In this document: one piece after another, positions 1 to 6,097 of the stretch | Numbering within the stretch: position 1 is the stretch's first letter | Layout: each line of letters begins with the position of its first letter | NCBI GenBank assembly: GCA_003445035.1 | Contig: DLVV01000263.1 | Coordinates: forward strand, 26,429-45,959 | Reading direction: 5' to 3' | From: Planctomycetaceae bacterium | Lineage (GTDB): Bacteria; Planctomycetota; Planctomycetia; Planctomycetales; Planctomycetaceae | DNA length: 19,531 nt | Translations under genes and position numbers: made by a program | Notes under the pieces: generated by a model | Seen by the model: only the letters and a program-made list of their open reading frames with translations | What the model was told of the DNA's origin: nothing | Database searches by the model: none

Positions 1-557
1 CTGGGCTCGCGCTTGCCGTGCTCGAGGCACACGCCGTGGTAAGGCAGGCGAACGACCTTTTGCGGGGGGATCGAGAACATTCCCATGCCACCGCCTCCGC
101 CGCCCATACCACCGCCTCCGCCGCCCATGCCACCGCCTCCGCCACCCATGCCGCCGCCGGAGGACTGGCCGCCGCCACCTCCACCACCGGATTGGCCGCC
201 GCCTCCCCCACCCATCATGCCGCCACCGCCTCCGCCCATCATGCCACCCTGTTTGAGCACCTGGACGCCAACAACGGCGTTGGGCAACTTGACGGTCAAC
301 GGCTGGTCCGTCTTGTTCTTGATCAGCACGTTACCCTGTCGCGAGTTTTTCAGAATCAACCGGGCCGTGATCACTCCATCCTTGATGCCTTTGAACAATT
401 CGACCTTCTTGGCGGTCGGATCGAACTTCGGCTTGGTGATTGCCGGAACCCGCTTGGAGCGTGTCGCTGCCGAGAGGGCCTGGGAGACCAGGACCGAGGC
501 CACGAGGGCCGGGACGACAACTTTGAGGATTCGCGTGACAGTAAGACGAGACACCAT
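1..557 (-). CDS. Secreted glycine/methionine-repeat protein, partial (C-terminus beyond left edge)
   Basis: I do not recognise the family. The reading frame starts at ATG 557 and stays open to the window edge (185 codons visible). AGGAG lies 7 nt upstream and supports this start. Residues 1-31 look like a signal peptide: a basic start (MVSRLTVTRILK), a hydrophobic core, then ALSA-A. Residues about 35-102 form a compact domain rich in Lys and Val, perhaps beta-rich. Residues about 104-160 are almost pure glycine, broken by Met, Met-Met or Gln-Ser. After the repeat the chain returns to ordinary sequence with a Cys-containing stretch (VCLEHGKREP), so the glycine tract is an internal linker or matrix-like segment, not the C-terminus. 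It is transcribed away from the DAHP synthase gene's 3' end, with a candidate promoter of its own. Role unknown; probably exported or cell-surface. Confidence 0.75.
   Translation of the reverse strand, partial: MVSRLTVTRILKVVVPALVASVLVSQALSAATRSKRVPAITKPKFDPTAKKVELFKGIKDGVITARLILKNSRQGNVLIKNKTDQPLTVKLPNAVVGVQVLKQGGMMGGGGGGMMGGGGGGQSGGGGGGGQSSGGGMGGGGGGMGGGGGGMGGGGGGMGMFSIPPQKVVRLPYHGVCLEHGKREP
84..149 (-). repeat. 21-bp tandem repeat encoding Met-Gly6 units
   Basis: Three near-identical 21-bp units begin at 84, 105 and 126, with a fourth, diverged unit starting at 147. Read on the minus strand each encodes Met plus six Gly. They differ mainly at third positions (GGC/GGT) and at one ATG context, as expected from recent slippage or unequal recombination under coding constraint. 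Looser Gly6/Gly7 units separated by Met-Met or Gln-Ser extend the tract to about 248. Confidence 0.9.
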
Positions 558-597
558 GGGTGAACTCCTGGTGGGACAAGGCCCGTAGGTTTTTTCA

Positions 598-627
598 ATC
601 GTATCCCATGTTTTCCCGACGCGCCAA
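598..627 (-). promoter_or_regulatory. Candidate sigma70-type promoter for the Gly-repeat protein gene
   Basis: On the minus strand TTGGCG (622-627) is followed after 18 nt by TACGAT (598-603). Each hexamer matches 4 of 6 consensus bases. The predicted start would give a 5' leader of roughly 33 nt before ATG 557. It lies in the 150-bp gap after the DAHP synthase stop. The match is modest and the assignment is tentative. Confidence 0.35.
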
Positions 628-707
628 CAAAAAATGGCATACGACGAGGATTCGCTACAGGGAGATACCGGAGAATGGGCCCGGTTGTACAGATTACAGC
701 GGATGGA

Positions 708-1721
708 TCAGATGGTCCGTCCCACCGCCTCGGCCACTGCCCGGCACCGGGTCATCGTGTCGCTGAACTGTTCAGGAGTCAGTGACTGGGCCCCGTCGCT
801 GAGTGCCTCGGCGGGTTCGGGGTGGACCTCGATGATCAAACCGTCGCAATCGGCCGCAACGGCTGCCGCAGCCATGGTCGGGACCAGTGAGGCGATTCCG
901 GTGCCGTGGCTGGGGTCGATGACGATCGGCAGGTGGGTCCGTTCGCGGAGGAACGGCACCGTGGCCAGGGGCAGTGTGAAGCGGGTGTGAGTTTCGAACG
1001 AGCGGATCCCGCGTTCGCAGAGCACGACATGGGGGTTGCCCTGGTCGAGAATGTACTCGGCTGCCAGCAAGAACTCGTCGATGGACGCCGACGGACCACG
1101 TTTCAACAGCACCGGCTTGTCGGTTTCTCCGACCGCTTGCAACAGGTGGTAGTTCTGCATGTTCCGTGCTCCGATCTGAAGCACATCGGCGTAGGCACCG
1201 ACCAACGCCACGTGTTCGGGAGTCATCACCTCGGTCACGACTGCCAGGCCGGTTTCCTCGCGGGCCGCTGCGAGCAGTTTCAGGCCCTCCTCCTTGAGTC
1301 CCTGGAACGAGTAAGGACTGGTGCGGGGTTTGAAGGCTCCGCCACGAAGTCCGGTGGCTCCGGATGCCTGGACGGCGCGAGCGGACTCAAGAATCTGTTG
1401 CTCGCTCTCGACCGAGCACGGTCCGGCGATCACGCCGATGTGACCGCCGCCGAGGACGAGGTCTAAAGCCCGCACGGTGGTCGGCTCGTCCTTGGTCTCT
1501 CGACTGGCCACCTTGTACGGGGCCAGGATCGGCACGACCTTGTCGACCTCATCCAGCCCGGACAGTGTTTCCCGTTCGCCATTCCGTTTTTCGCCGATGG
1601 CCGCGATCACGGTCCGCTCGGTGCCAACGATCACGTGGGCTTTCAGGCCCATCGATTCGATCCGTGACGCAACCAACTGGACCATCTCGTCGGTGGCCCG
1701 CTGTTTCATGACAACAATCAT
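708..1721 (-). CDS. aroF: 3-deoxy-7-phosphoheptulonate (DAHP) synthase, AroF/AroA-beta type with N-terminal regulatory domain
   Basis: Condenses phosphoenolpyruvate and erythrose 4-phosphate to DAHP, the first step of the shikimate pathway, in the cytoplasm. The 337-aa product has the Thermotoga maritima-type layout. Residues 1-70 ([14 protein letters not shown] onward) are the ferredoxin-like/ACT-like domain that senses Tyr/Phe in that family. The catalytic barrel follows: GPCSVE (100-105, metal ligand Cys102), [15 protein letters not shown] (127-141), KRG (207-209), DPSHGTG (269-275, His272), EVHPEP (298-303, Glu298) and Asp309. An in-frame ATG at 1769 would add 16 residues encoded partly by the leader hairpin's U-tract region. 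ATG 1721 is preferred because homologues start MIVV and GAGGA lies 5 nt upstream. Expression is probably controlled by the attenuator directly upstream. The gene symbol is by family; naming varies between genomes. Confidence 0.95.
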   Translation of the reverse strand: MIVVMKQRATDEMVQLVASRIESMGLKAHVIVGTERTVIAAIGEKRNGERETLSGLDEVDKVVPILAPYKVASRETKDEPTTVRALDLVLGGGHIGVIAGPCSVESEQQILESARAVQASGATGLRGGAFKPRTSPYSFQGLKEEGLKLLAAAREETGLAVVTEVMTPEHVALVGAYADVLQIGARNMQNYHLLQAVGETDKPVLLKRGPSASIDEFLLAAEYILDQGNPHVVLCERGIRSFETHTRFTLPLATVPFLRERTHLPIVIDPSHGTGIASLVPTMAAAAVAADCDGLIIEVHPEPAEALSDGAQSLTPEQFSDTMTRCRAVAEAVGRTI

Positions 1722-1776
1722 CTTTGTCCTCGATGGCCCACTGGGGGCGAAGGAAACTGGGGTTCTCAAACAGAAA

Positions 1777-1809
1777 ACGCCCCGGAATCCTCGTGGGATT
1801 CCGGGGCGT
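1777..1809 (-). terminator. Intrinsic terminator/attenuator hairpin in the DAHP synthase leader
   Basis: Positions 1796-1809 pair perfectly with 1777-1790: 14 bp around a 5-nt loop. On the minus strand the stem is followed by UUUCUGUUU (1776-1768), preceded by one more U within the stem end. No U-tract follows on the plus strand, so it acts on minus-strand transcripts. It sits 56 bp before the DAHP synthase start codon and downstream of the leader ORF, where an attenuator belongs. It could instead simply end the transcript of the gene stopping at 2080, but a candidate promoter lies between the two. Confidence 0.8.
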
Positions 1810-1828
1810 GAGGTCTTGCGTGATTTGT

Positions 1829-1851
1829 TTGTTCCCGTCTATTCGGAACAA
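1829..1851 (-). promoter_or_regulatory. Small hairpin spanning the leader-peptide stop codon
   Basis: On the minus strand TTGTTCC (1851-1845) pairs perfectly with GGAACAA (1835-1829) across a 9-nt loop. The loop contains the leader ORF's TAG codon (1841-1839). It could be a pause hairpin keeping RNA polymerase and the leading ribosome in step. That role is inference; the inverted repeat is directly visible. Confidence 0.5.
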
Positions 1852-1952
1852 CCGCTGGACCGCCCCGGGAATCCCGGGCTGGTAAACAAGAACCGATGCC
1901 ACCACCAGCAATTACTGGGGTTGCTGCGACGATTTTGCGTCCGGCGCGGCAT
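1839..1952 (-). CDS. Putative Trp/Phe-rich leader peptide of the DAHP synthase attenuator (37 aa)
   Basis: Starts at ATG 1952 with CAGGA about 9 nt upstream and ends at TAG 1839. The peptide begins MPRRTQNRRSNPSN and continues with CWWWHRFLF. Three adjacent Trp codons (1907-1899) are followed by Phe-Leu-Phe (1892-1884) and another Phe (1871-1869). The antiterminator-like segment (1875-1860) lies inside its 3' half, beginning 24 nt past the last Trp codon. A ribosome stalled on the Trp codons would leave that segment free to pair. The gene downstream makes the precursor of Trp and Phe. An upstream in-frame ATG (2027) overlaps the predicted -10 box and is unlikely to be used. Caveat: TGG triplets arise easily in GC-rich DNA, so the case rests on the combination of signals. 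Confidence 0.65.
   Translation of the reverse strand: MPRRTQNRRSNPSNCWWWHRFLFTSPGFPGRSSGCSE
1860..1875 (-). promoter_or_regulatory. Antiterminator-like segment, complementary to the 5' arm of the terminator hairpin
   Basis: On the minus strand 1875-1860 reads GGGATTCCCGGGGCGG. Apart from one extra C it repeats the 3' arm of the terminator (GGATTCCGGGGCGT, 1790-1777). It can therefore pair with the 5' arm (1809-1796) over about 13 bp with one bulge, which excludes terminator formation. It can also fold on itself with its upstream neighbour (CCCGGG ATT CCCGGG). The segment lies within the leader ORF. Confidence 0.6.
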
Positions 1953-2026
1953 CTGTGTTGGTCCTGGGTTGTTCGAAGAAGGTCGAGACCGGACACCCAC
2001 AGAGCGGCCCGTCCGCCTCTGCGGCA

Positions 2027-2056
2027 ATACTAGGTATCCACCACGATCAAGGTCAA
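2027..2056 (-). promoter_or_regulatory. Candidate sigma70-type promoter of the DAHP synthase leader transcript
   Basis: On the minus strand TTGACC (2056-2051, 5 of 6 consensus) and TAGTAT (2032-2027, 4 of 6) are separated by 18 nt. Transcription would begin near 2020, about 68 nt before the leader ORF start and about 300 nt before the DAHP synthase start. It overlaps the region just after the stop codon of the upstream ceramidase-like gene (2080). Confidence 0.5.
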
Positions 2057-2079
2057 CCGCGGGGCCGCCCCCCGTCGGC

Positions 2080-4068
2080 TCATTTGGGATTGGCCTTCTT
2101 CTTCGGGGTTTTCTCCTTGTCGGTTAGTGTCCGAATACGGAGATTGCGAACCGCCCCGGTGGTTTGCCAGGTCGAGAGCCCGAAGGGTTGCGAGAGGTCG
2201 ACCTCGCCACGGATGCCGATTTTGCGTCCCTTGAGTTGCTGGTCGAGGATCTCTTTGCCGTCAATCCACCCGGTGATTCGTTGTTGAGTCACCCGCAGTC
2301 TCACGCGGTACCAGCGTCCGTTCTGAAATTCGTGATAGCCGGTGGTGTCGTTTTCGCTGGCGTCGAATCCATCGATGCTCGAAAGTCCACAGACGCCTCC
2401 CCCCCAGCCGCCCAGGATCAGGCTGCAGGGGTTCTTGCCGACACGGAACGTGAGCCCGCAGAAAAAGTCGTGCCCTTCGACCCGCATCGTGTCGAGCGTG
2501 ACCTCGTAGTCCCAGTCCGGGGGTGGCTTGGCACGGTTCCAGGTCACTCCGGTCATGTCGGCCCCCGTCTGGAGAATCATCTGCCCGTTCCGGACGACCA
2601 CCTCCGCTTCGCCACCGAACTTCGTTTTCTTCCAACCGGACAGGCTCTTGCCGTCGAAGAGCAGCTGTCCGGGTCGGTTGGCGGAACGGGTGACCCGGGA
2701 ACGGTTGTCGGCCGTCAGCGCGGTGACGGTCTTGACGATCTGGTTCTCGAGTCCGGCACGCCACTTGGAGGGTTTCTGGTAATAGACCATTGAAGTCTCA
2801 CCCTCGTAGCCGCCCTCCTTGAGGACCCGTTCGGAGGCGATGTAGGCCATGACGTCGTTGGCGTACCCGGTGACCCAGACCGAACGACCTCCACGGCCGT
2901 GTCCCAGTTCTCTCTTCAGTCTCACGGCGTAGTCGACCACGACCTCTCCGCCCAGGGCGACCCAGGTCAGTCCGGTCCCGATCTGCCACGACTGGATTGG
3001 GTATGGGTAGGTGGGCAGGAGACGACCGTAAAGGTCGTATTGTTTGAGCAGGTTGCCGGCCCAGGCCTTCCGGTAGCGACTGCCGGTCTTCTGGACCTCC
3101 AGCAGCTCCTTTTTCTTGGGGAGGTTGTCGAAGGTCAGTTCGATGTTCTCGAAGCGAGTGGCGATGCGACCGGAGATCGGCGTGGTGGGGCCATCGAGCA
3201 CGTGGTCGACGGCGACACCGAGCATGCGGCCGTATTTTCTGGCCAGTTCTTCCTTGCGCCGCGGCAGGGGATTCTGGTCGGCTCCGCAGCCGGCAAAGAA
3301 CAGGGCCGTGGTGCCGGGATGACGGCCCTCGAGGTAGAGCTGTGCGAAGCCGGCGTAGTCGCCGCTCCACTTGTAGTAGCTCATGACAGTGTTGTGGCAG
3401 GCGTACCCGAAGATGACGGCTCGAAGGGTCCGGCCGTCGGGAGACGCGATCCGCAACACGGGGACATCGTGATCGTAGGGGCCGATACCCTTGGGCGATC
3501 GGCGGTTGGAGGCGAATTGGCAGTGGCCGTTGCCGGAGGATACGGCCGCGGGCTTGAAGTCCTTGAGGGCGGCACTGATCAGGGTGACCAGTTTCGCGTT
3601 GAGCGTTTTCTGGTAGCCACGGACCTGTTTCCAGTCGGGGTCCTTCATGTCGAGCATATGGCTGAGCATCTCGTCGAGCGCCGGGCCACAGTGAGTGTGC
3701 GAGCAGGTGAACATCACCTCCGAGCGTCCCAGCCCGTGTTGACGGGTGATTTCGGTCATCACCGCCTCGACCATCTTGATCGGGACGGTGATCAGGTCGG
3801 TGGAGACGAACACGGCGGTCTTGCCGGTGGGATCCTTTATCGCCACGGCCTTGGCCCAGAGGTCGTGGACCTTGCCGTCGGCGGGTTTTGAGCGGCTGCC
3901 GTAGCCGGACATCCACATGTATTTCTCGGGCGTGATCACGACCCGGGCTACCCCGGCTTGCCAGCCGGTGGTTGAGGGTTTCGTCTTTGTGGGGGCAGCG
4001 GCCTCGAGGCCCGTGGAGAGCGAGAGCAAGACCGCCAGGGCGGCGGCGATGGTGAGGTGTCGGGTCAT
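2080..4068 (-). CDS. Exported neutral/alkaline ceramidase-like hydrolase fused to a DUF1080 (LamG-like) domain
   Basis: 662 aa. Residues 1-23 are a signal peptide (hydrophobic [16 protein letters not shown], then LEA-A). Residues about 35-450 match the neutral/alkaline non-lysosomal ceramidase fold. Candidate zinc-site residues are the SHTHCGP motif (123-129, His124/His126), His225 in GYACHNTV, Glu375 in ALGGEVV and a Tyr near GYANDVMAY (401-409). Residues about 468-650 are a DUF1080/3-keto-disaccharide hydrolase-type jelly roll beginning [13 protein letters not shown]. The C-terminal tail is lysine-rich ([12 protein letters not shown]). The protein should act outside the cytoplasm, either on an amide-linked lipid or on another substrate of this broad planctomycete paralogue family; true ceramidase activity is not established. 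The start is supported by a purine-rich GGAGGAGAGGA 9 nt upstream. Divergent from the glycosyltransferase gene. Confidence 0.88.
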   Translation of the reverse strand: MTRHLTIAAALAVLLSLSTGLEAAAPTKTKPSTTGWQAGVARVVITPEKYMWMSGYGSRSKPADGKVHDLWAKAVAIKDPTGKTAVFVSTDLITVPIKMVEAVMTEITRQHGLGRSEVMFTCSHTHCGPALDEMLSHMLDMKDPDWKQVRGYQKTLNAKLVTLISAALKDFKPAAVSSGNGHCQFASNRRSPKGIGPYDHDVPVLRIASPDGRTLRAVIFGYACHNTVMSYYKWSGDYAGFAQLYLEGRHPGTTALFFAGCGADQNPLPRRKEELARKYGRMLGVAVDHVLDGPTTPISGRIATRFENIELTFDNLPKKKELLEVQKTGSRYRKAWAGNLLKQYDLYGRLLPTYPYPIQSWQIGTGLTWVALGGEVVVDYAVRLKRELGHGRGGRSVWVTGYANDVMAYIASERVLKEGGYEGETSMVYYQKPSKWRAGLENQIVKTVTALTADNRSRVTRSANRPGQLLFDGKSLSGWKKTKFGGEAEVVVRNGQMILQTGADMTGVTWNRAKPPPDWDYEVTLDTMRVEGHDFFCGLTFRVGKNPCSLILGGWGGGVCGLSSIDGFDASENDTTGYHEFQNGRWYRVRLRVTQQRITGWIDGKEILDQQLKGRKIGIRGEVDLSQPFGLSTWQTTGAVRNLRIRTLTDKEKTPKKKANPK

Positions 4069-4136
4069 CGGTAGGTGTCCTCTCCTCCACGTGCTGTCGG
4101 GGTTCCGTTCCGGATCCCGGTGTGACCGGCGCGATC

Positions 4137-4165
4137 ATTGTAACCGTCCCGCCGGAGGATGTCGC
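4137..4165 (-). promoter_or_regulatory. Candidate promoter for the ceramidase-like gene
   Basis: On the minus strand GCGACA (4165-4160, 4 of 6 to TTGACA) and TACAAT (4142-4137, 5 of 6 to TATAAT) are separated by exactly 17 nt. They lie about 70 nt before ATG 4068, in the 157-bp gap shared with the divergent glycosyltransferase gene. I see no equally good promoter for the plus strand there. Confidence 0.45.
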
Positions 4166-4225
4166 AGGCGTGTTCGACGGGACAAGGGGTTGTCGGCTGA
4201 AGAGGCCGGGGCCGAGAATGGCGGG

Positions 4226-5032
4226 ATGGAAGGTGAGCAGCTCAGTGCCAGCCTGACGGTCGATGAACCTCCGGTGCCGGAGACGGTCCGCGCGGTGGTG
4301 GTGATGCCGGCCTACAACGCAGCCAGCACGCTCGAGCGGACGGTTTGTGACCTCCCGGCTGACGGGGTCGAGGAGGTGATCCTGGTCGACGACCACAGCA
4401 GCGATGACACCGTCGCCATCGCCACCCGGCTGGGCCTGACGGTGATCAGTCACGACTCCAACCGTGGATACGGGGCCAACCAGAAAACCTGTTATCGCCG
4501 GGCCCTGGAAACCGGGGCCGACGTGGTCGTGATGATCCACCCCGACTACCAGTACGACGCGAGATTGCTGGGGGTCGCCACCGAGATCCTGCGGCTGGGA
4601 ATCTGTGATTGCGTGTTGGGATCACGGATTCGCACCCGTCGCGAAGCGCTGGCCGGGGGAATGCCCCGTTGGAAGTACCTGGCCAACCGCGTGCTGACGA
4701 CTGTCGAAAACGTGGCACTCGGCCAGAACCTGGGTGACTTCCACAGCGGGTTCCGGGCCTACCGTCGCGAGGTGCTGGAGACGATCCCGTTCGAGTCCAA
4801 TTCGAACGATTTCGTCTTTGACAGCCAGTTCCTGGCCCAGGCGGTGCACTTCGGATTCAAGCTGGGTGACATCCCCGTCCCGGTGAGATACTTCGACGAG
4901 GCCTCGAGCATCAATCTCTGGCGGAGCATCCGTTACGGGCTTGGCACGCTGGGCGTGCTGGCCAGGTTCTGGCTGCACCGTGTGGGCCTGCGATCGAGAC
5001 TGTTCGCGGTCCCCGGGCCGGATCCGAACTAG
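4226..5032 (+). CDS. Family 2 glycosyltransferase (dolichyl/polyprenyl-phosphate sugar transferase-like)
   Basis: 268 aa, cytoplasmic or membrane-peripheral. The GT-A fold begins with [14 protein letters not shown] (24-37). VDDHSSDDT (54-62) is the nucleotide-binding acidic motif and HPDYQYD (105-111) holds the metal-binding DxD-equivalent. FHSGFRAY (172-179) and NDFVFDSQ (194-201) are typical of the DPM1/DPG-synthase-like GT2 subgroup, which moves a sugar from a nucleotide onto a polyprenyl phosphate or similar acceptor. No transmembrane segment is evident, unlike GtrB-type members. The frame is open further upstream to 3917 but that would run through the ceramidase gene; ATG 4226 leaves a normal intergenic gap. 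The ribosome-binding site is weak (GGCGGG). The stop overlaps that of the convergent dehydratase gene on a shared CTAG. Donor and acceptor unknown. Confidence 0.88.
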   Translation: MEGEQLSASLTVDEPPVPETVRAVVVMPAYNAASTLERTVCDLPADGVEEVILVDDHSSDDTVAIATRLGLTVISHDSNRGYGANQKTCYRRALETGADVVVMIHPDYQYDARLLGVATEILRLGICDCVLGSRIRTRREALAGGMPRWKYLANRVLTTVENVALGQNLGDFHSGFRAYRREVLETIPFESNSNDFVFDSQFLAQAVHFGFKLGDIPVPVRYFDEASSINLWRSIRYGLGTLGVLARFWLHRVGLRSRLFAVPGPDPN

Positions 5033-6084
5033 CCGCGGTCCAGTCCGGGAAGAGCCGTTTCATCGATTTCGACTCCGAGCCCGGGGCGATCACCGAGCGT
5101 GACCATACCGTCGACGATCGGCGGTTGCCCTCCGACCCAGGTCATCCAGGGACGTCCCGATTCGGGCAACGGGTCGGGGTCGAGGCCGGCCAGGGCGTGC
5201 AGCGACCAGATTTCCGAGCCACGGTGTGGGCAGACACGGATTCCGGTGTCACGGGCCATCCGGTAGATCTTGACCAGTTCGGTCAGACCACCACACCAGC
5301 AAACGTCCGGCTGCAACACCTGGTGCAGCCGTTCGTCGATGAGACGCTGGAAGGCGCGGGCGGTGTATTCGTGTTCTCCTCCGGCGATCGGGATCGCGGA
5401 TTCCCTGGACAGGGTGCGGTAGCCGTCGATGTCGTGCACCGGCAACGGTTCCTCGATCCATTCGACGCCCAGTCCCTCGAGTCCTTCGGCGACAGCCAAG
5501 GTGGTCTCCAGGTCCCACTTCATCCACGCGTCGACCATCAGCGGGACACCCGGTCCGACGATCTCGCGGGATTCCCGGACGGTCTCGATCACGCGTTGCA
5601 CACGGTCGGGACCGGCGTTGCGTTCGACATGCAGTTTGAACGCCCGGTGCCCGGCGGCCTGGGCCTCGGCCAGGCCGTCCCAGACGGTGATGTAGGTCGG
5701 CAGCGGCTCTCCGATCCGGGCCGTCCCGTCTTCGGCGAGCAGTTGAGCAACAGGACGACCGGCGTCCTTTCCTCGCAGGTCCCAAAGTGCGAGATCGATG
5801 CCGCTTTGGGCCATGATGGCGATCCCGGCCTGTCCGTAGGGGAGCATCAGGTCATAAAGATCGTCCCAGATCTCTTCGACCGGGCTCGGGTCGCGTCCCA
5901 GCAATGCCGATCGCAATTCGGCCTCGATCACGTGGATCCCGGCCGCGCCGCCTCCACCGACTCCGTAACCGGTCAGGCCGGCGTCGGTGTCGATGGCGAC
6001 AAGGATCTGGCCGATCGTCGTCCGCCAGTCGTCCGGAGAGTCCGCGGCGATCGGCTGGCAGGCCCGGACATCGGTGATCTTCAT
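5029..6084 (-). CDS. Mandelate racemase/muconate lactonizing enzyme family protein, L-rhamnonate dehydratase-like
   Basis: 351 aa, enolase superfamily: Mg-dependent proton abstraction alpha to a carboxylate, usually dehydrating a sugar acid. The N-terminal capping domain (1-125) is followed by the barrel. Residues visible: Lys150 in FKLHVE, metal ligands Asp185 (VDAWMKW), Glu211 (WIEEPLP) and Glu237 (GGEHEY), then Asp260 ([13 protein letters not shown]) and His287 (CPHRGS). The GEHE motif, the DVxWCGG motif and a 27-residue Asp-to-His spacing resemble L-rhamnonate dehydratase, as I recall that family, more than mandelate racemase or galactonate dehydratase. The actual substrate could be another acid sugar. 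Start ATG 6084 follows the phosphatase stop by 13 nt; upstream extension to 6270 would run inside that gene. Last gene of a six-gene run. Confidence 0.88.
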   Translation of the reverse strand: MKITDVRACQPIAADSPDDWRTTIGQILVAIDTDAGLTGYGVGGGGAAGIHVIEAELRSALLGRDPSPVEEIWDDLYDLMLPYGQAGIAIMAQSGIDLALWDLRGKDAGRPVAQLLAEDGTARIGEPLPTYITVWDGLAEAQAAGHRAFKLHVERNAGPDRVQRVIETVRESREIVGPGVPLMVDAWMKWDLETTLAVAEGLEGLGVEWIEEPLPVHDIDGYRTLSRESAIPIAGGEHEYTARAFQRLIDERLHQVLQPDVCWCGGLTELVKIYRMARDTGIRVCPHRGSEIWSLHALAGLDPDPLPESGRPWMTWVGGQPPIVDGMVTLGDRPGLGVEIDETALPGLDRG

Positions 6085-6097
6085 TGATGCGTCCGCT

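Noticed and set aside
560..707. Terminator after the DAHP synthase gene
   Set aside because: Only a weak 5-bp ACCGG/CCGGT repeat was found, without a U-tract directly after it.
1722..2079. T-box riboswitch upstream of DAHP synthase
   Set aside because: I see no T-box consensus (AGGGUGGNACCGCG-like) or specifier-loop layout; the leader ORF with Trp codons fits ribosome-mediated attenuation better.
3917..4225. N-terminal extension of the glycosyltransferase to an ATG at 3917
   Set aside because: It would run antisense through the start of the ceramidase-like gene, and the extension has no family similarity; ATG 4226 gives a normal GT2 start.
2798..4540. A 580-codon open frame on the minus strand overlapping the ceramidase-like and glycosyltransferase genes
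   Set aside because: The translation is Arg/Pro/His-rich out-of-frame sequence; the overlapping frames have conserved motifs and good starts.
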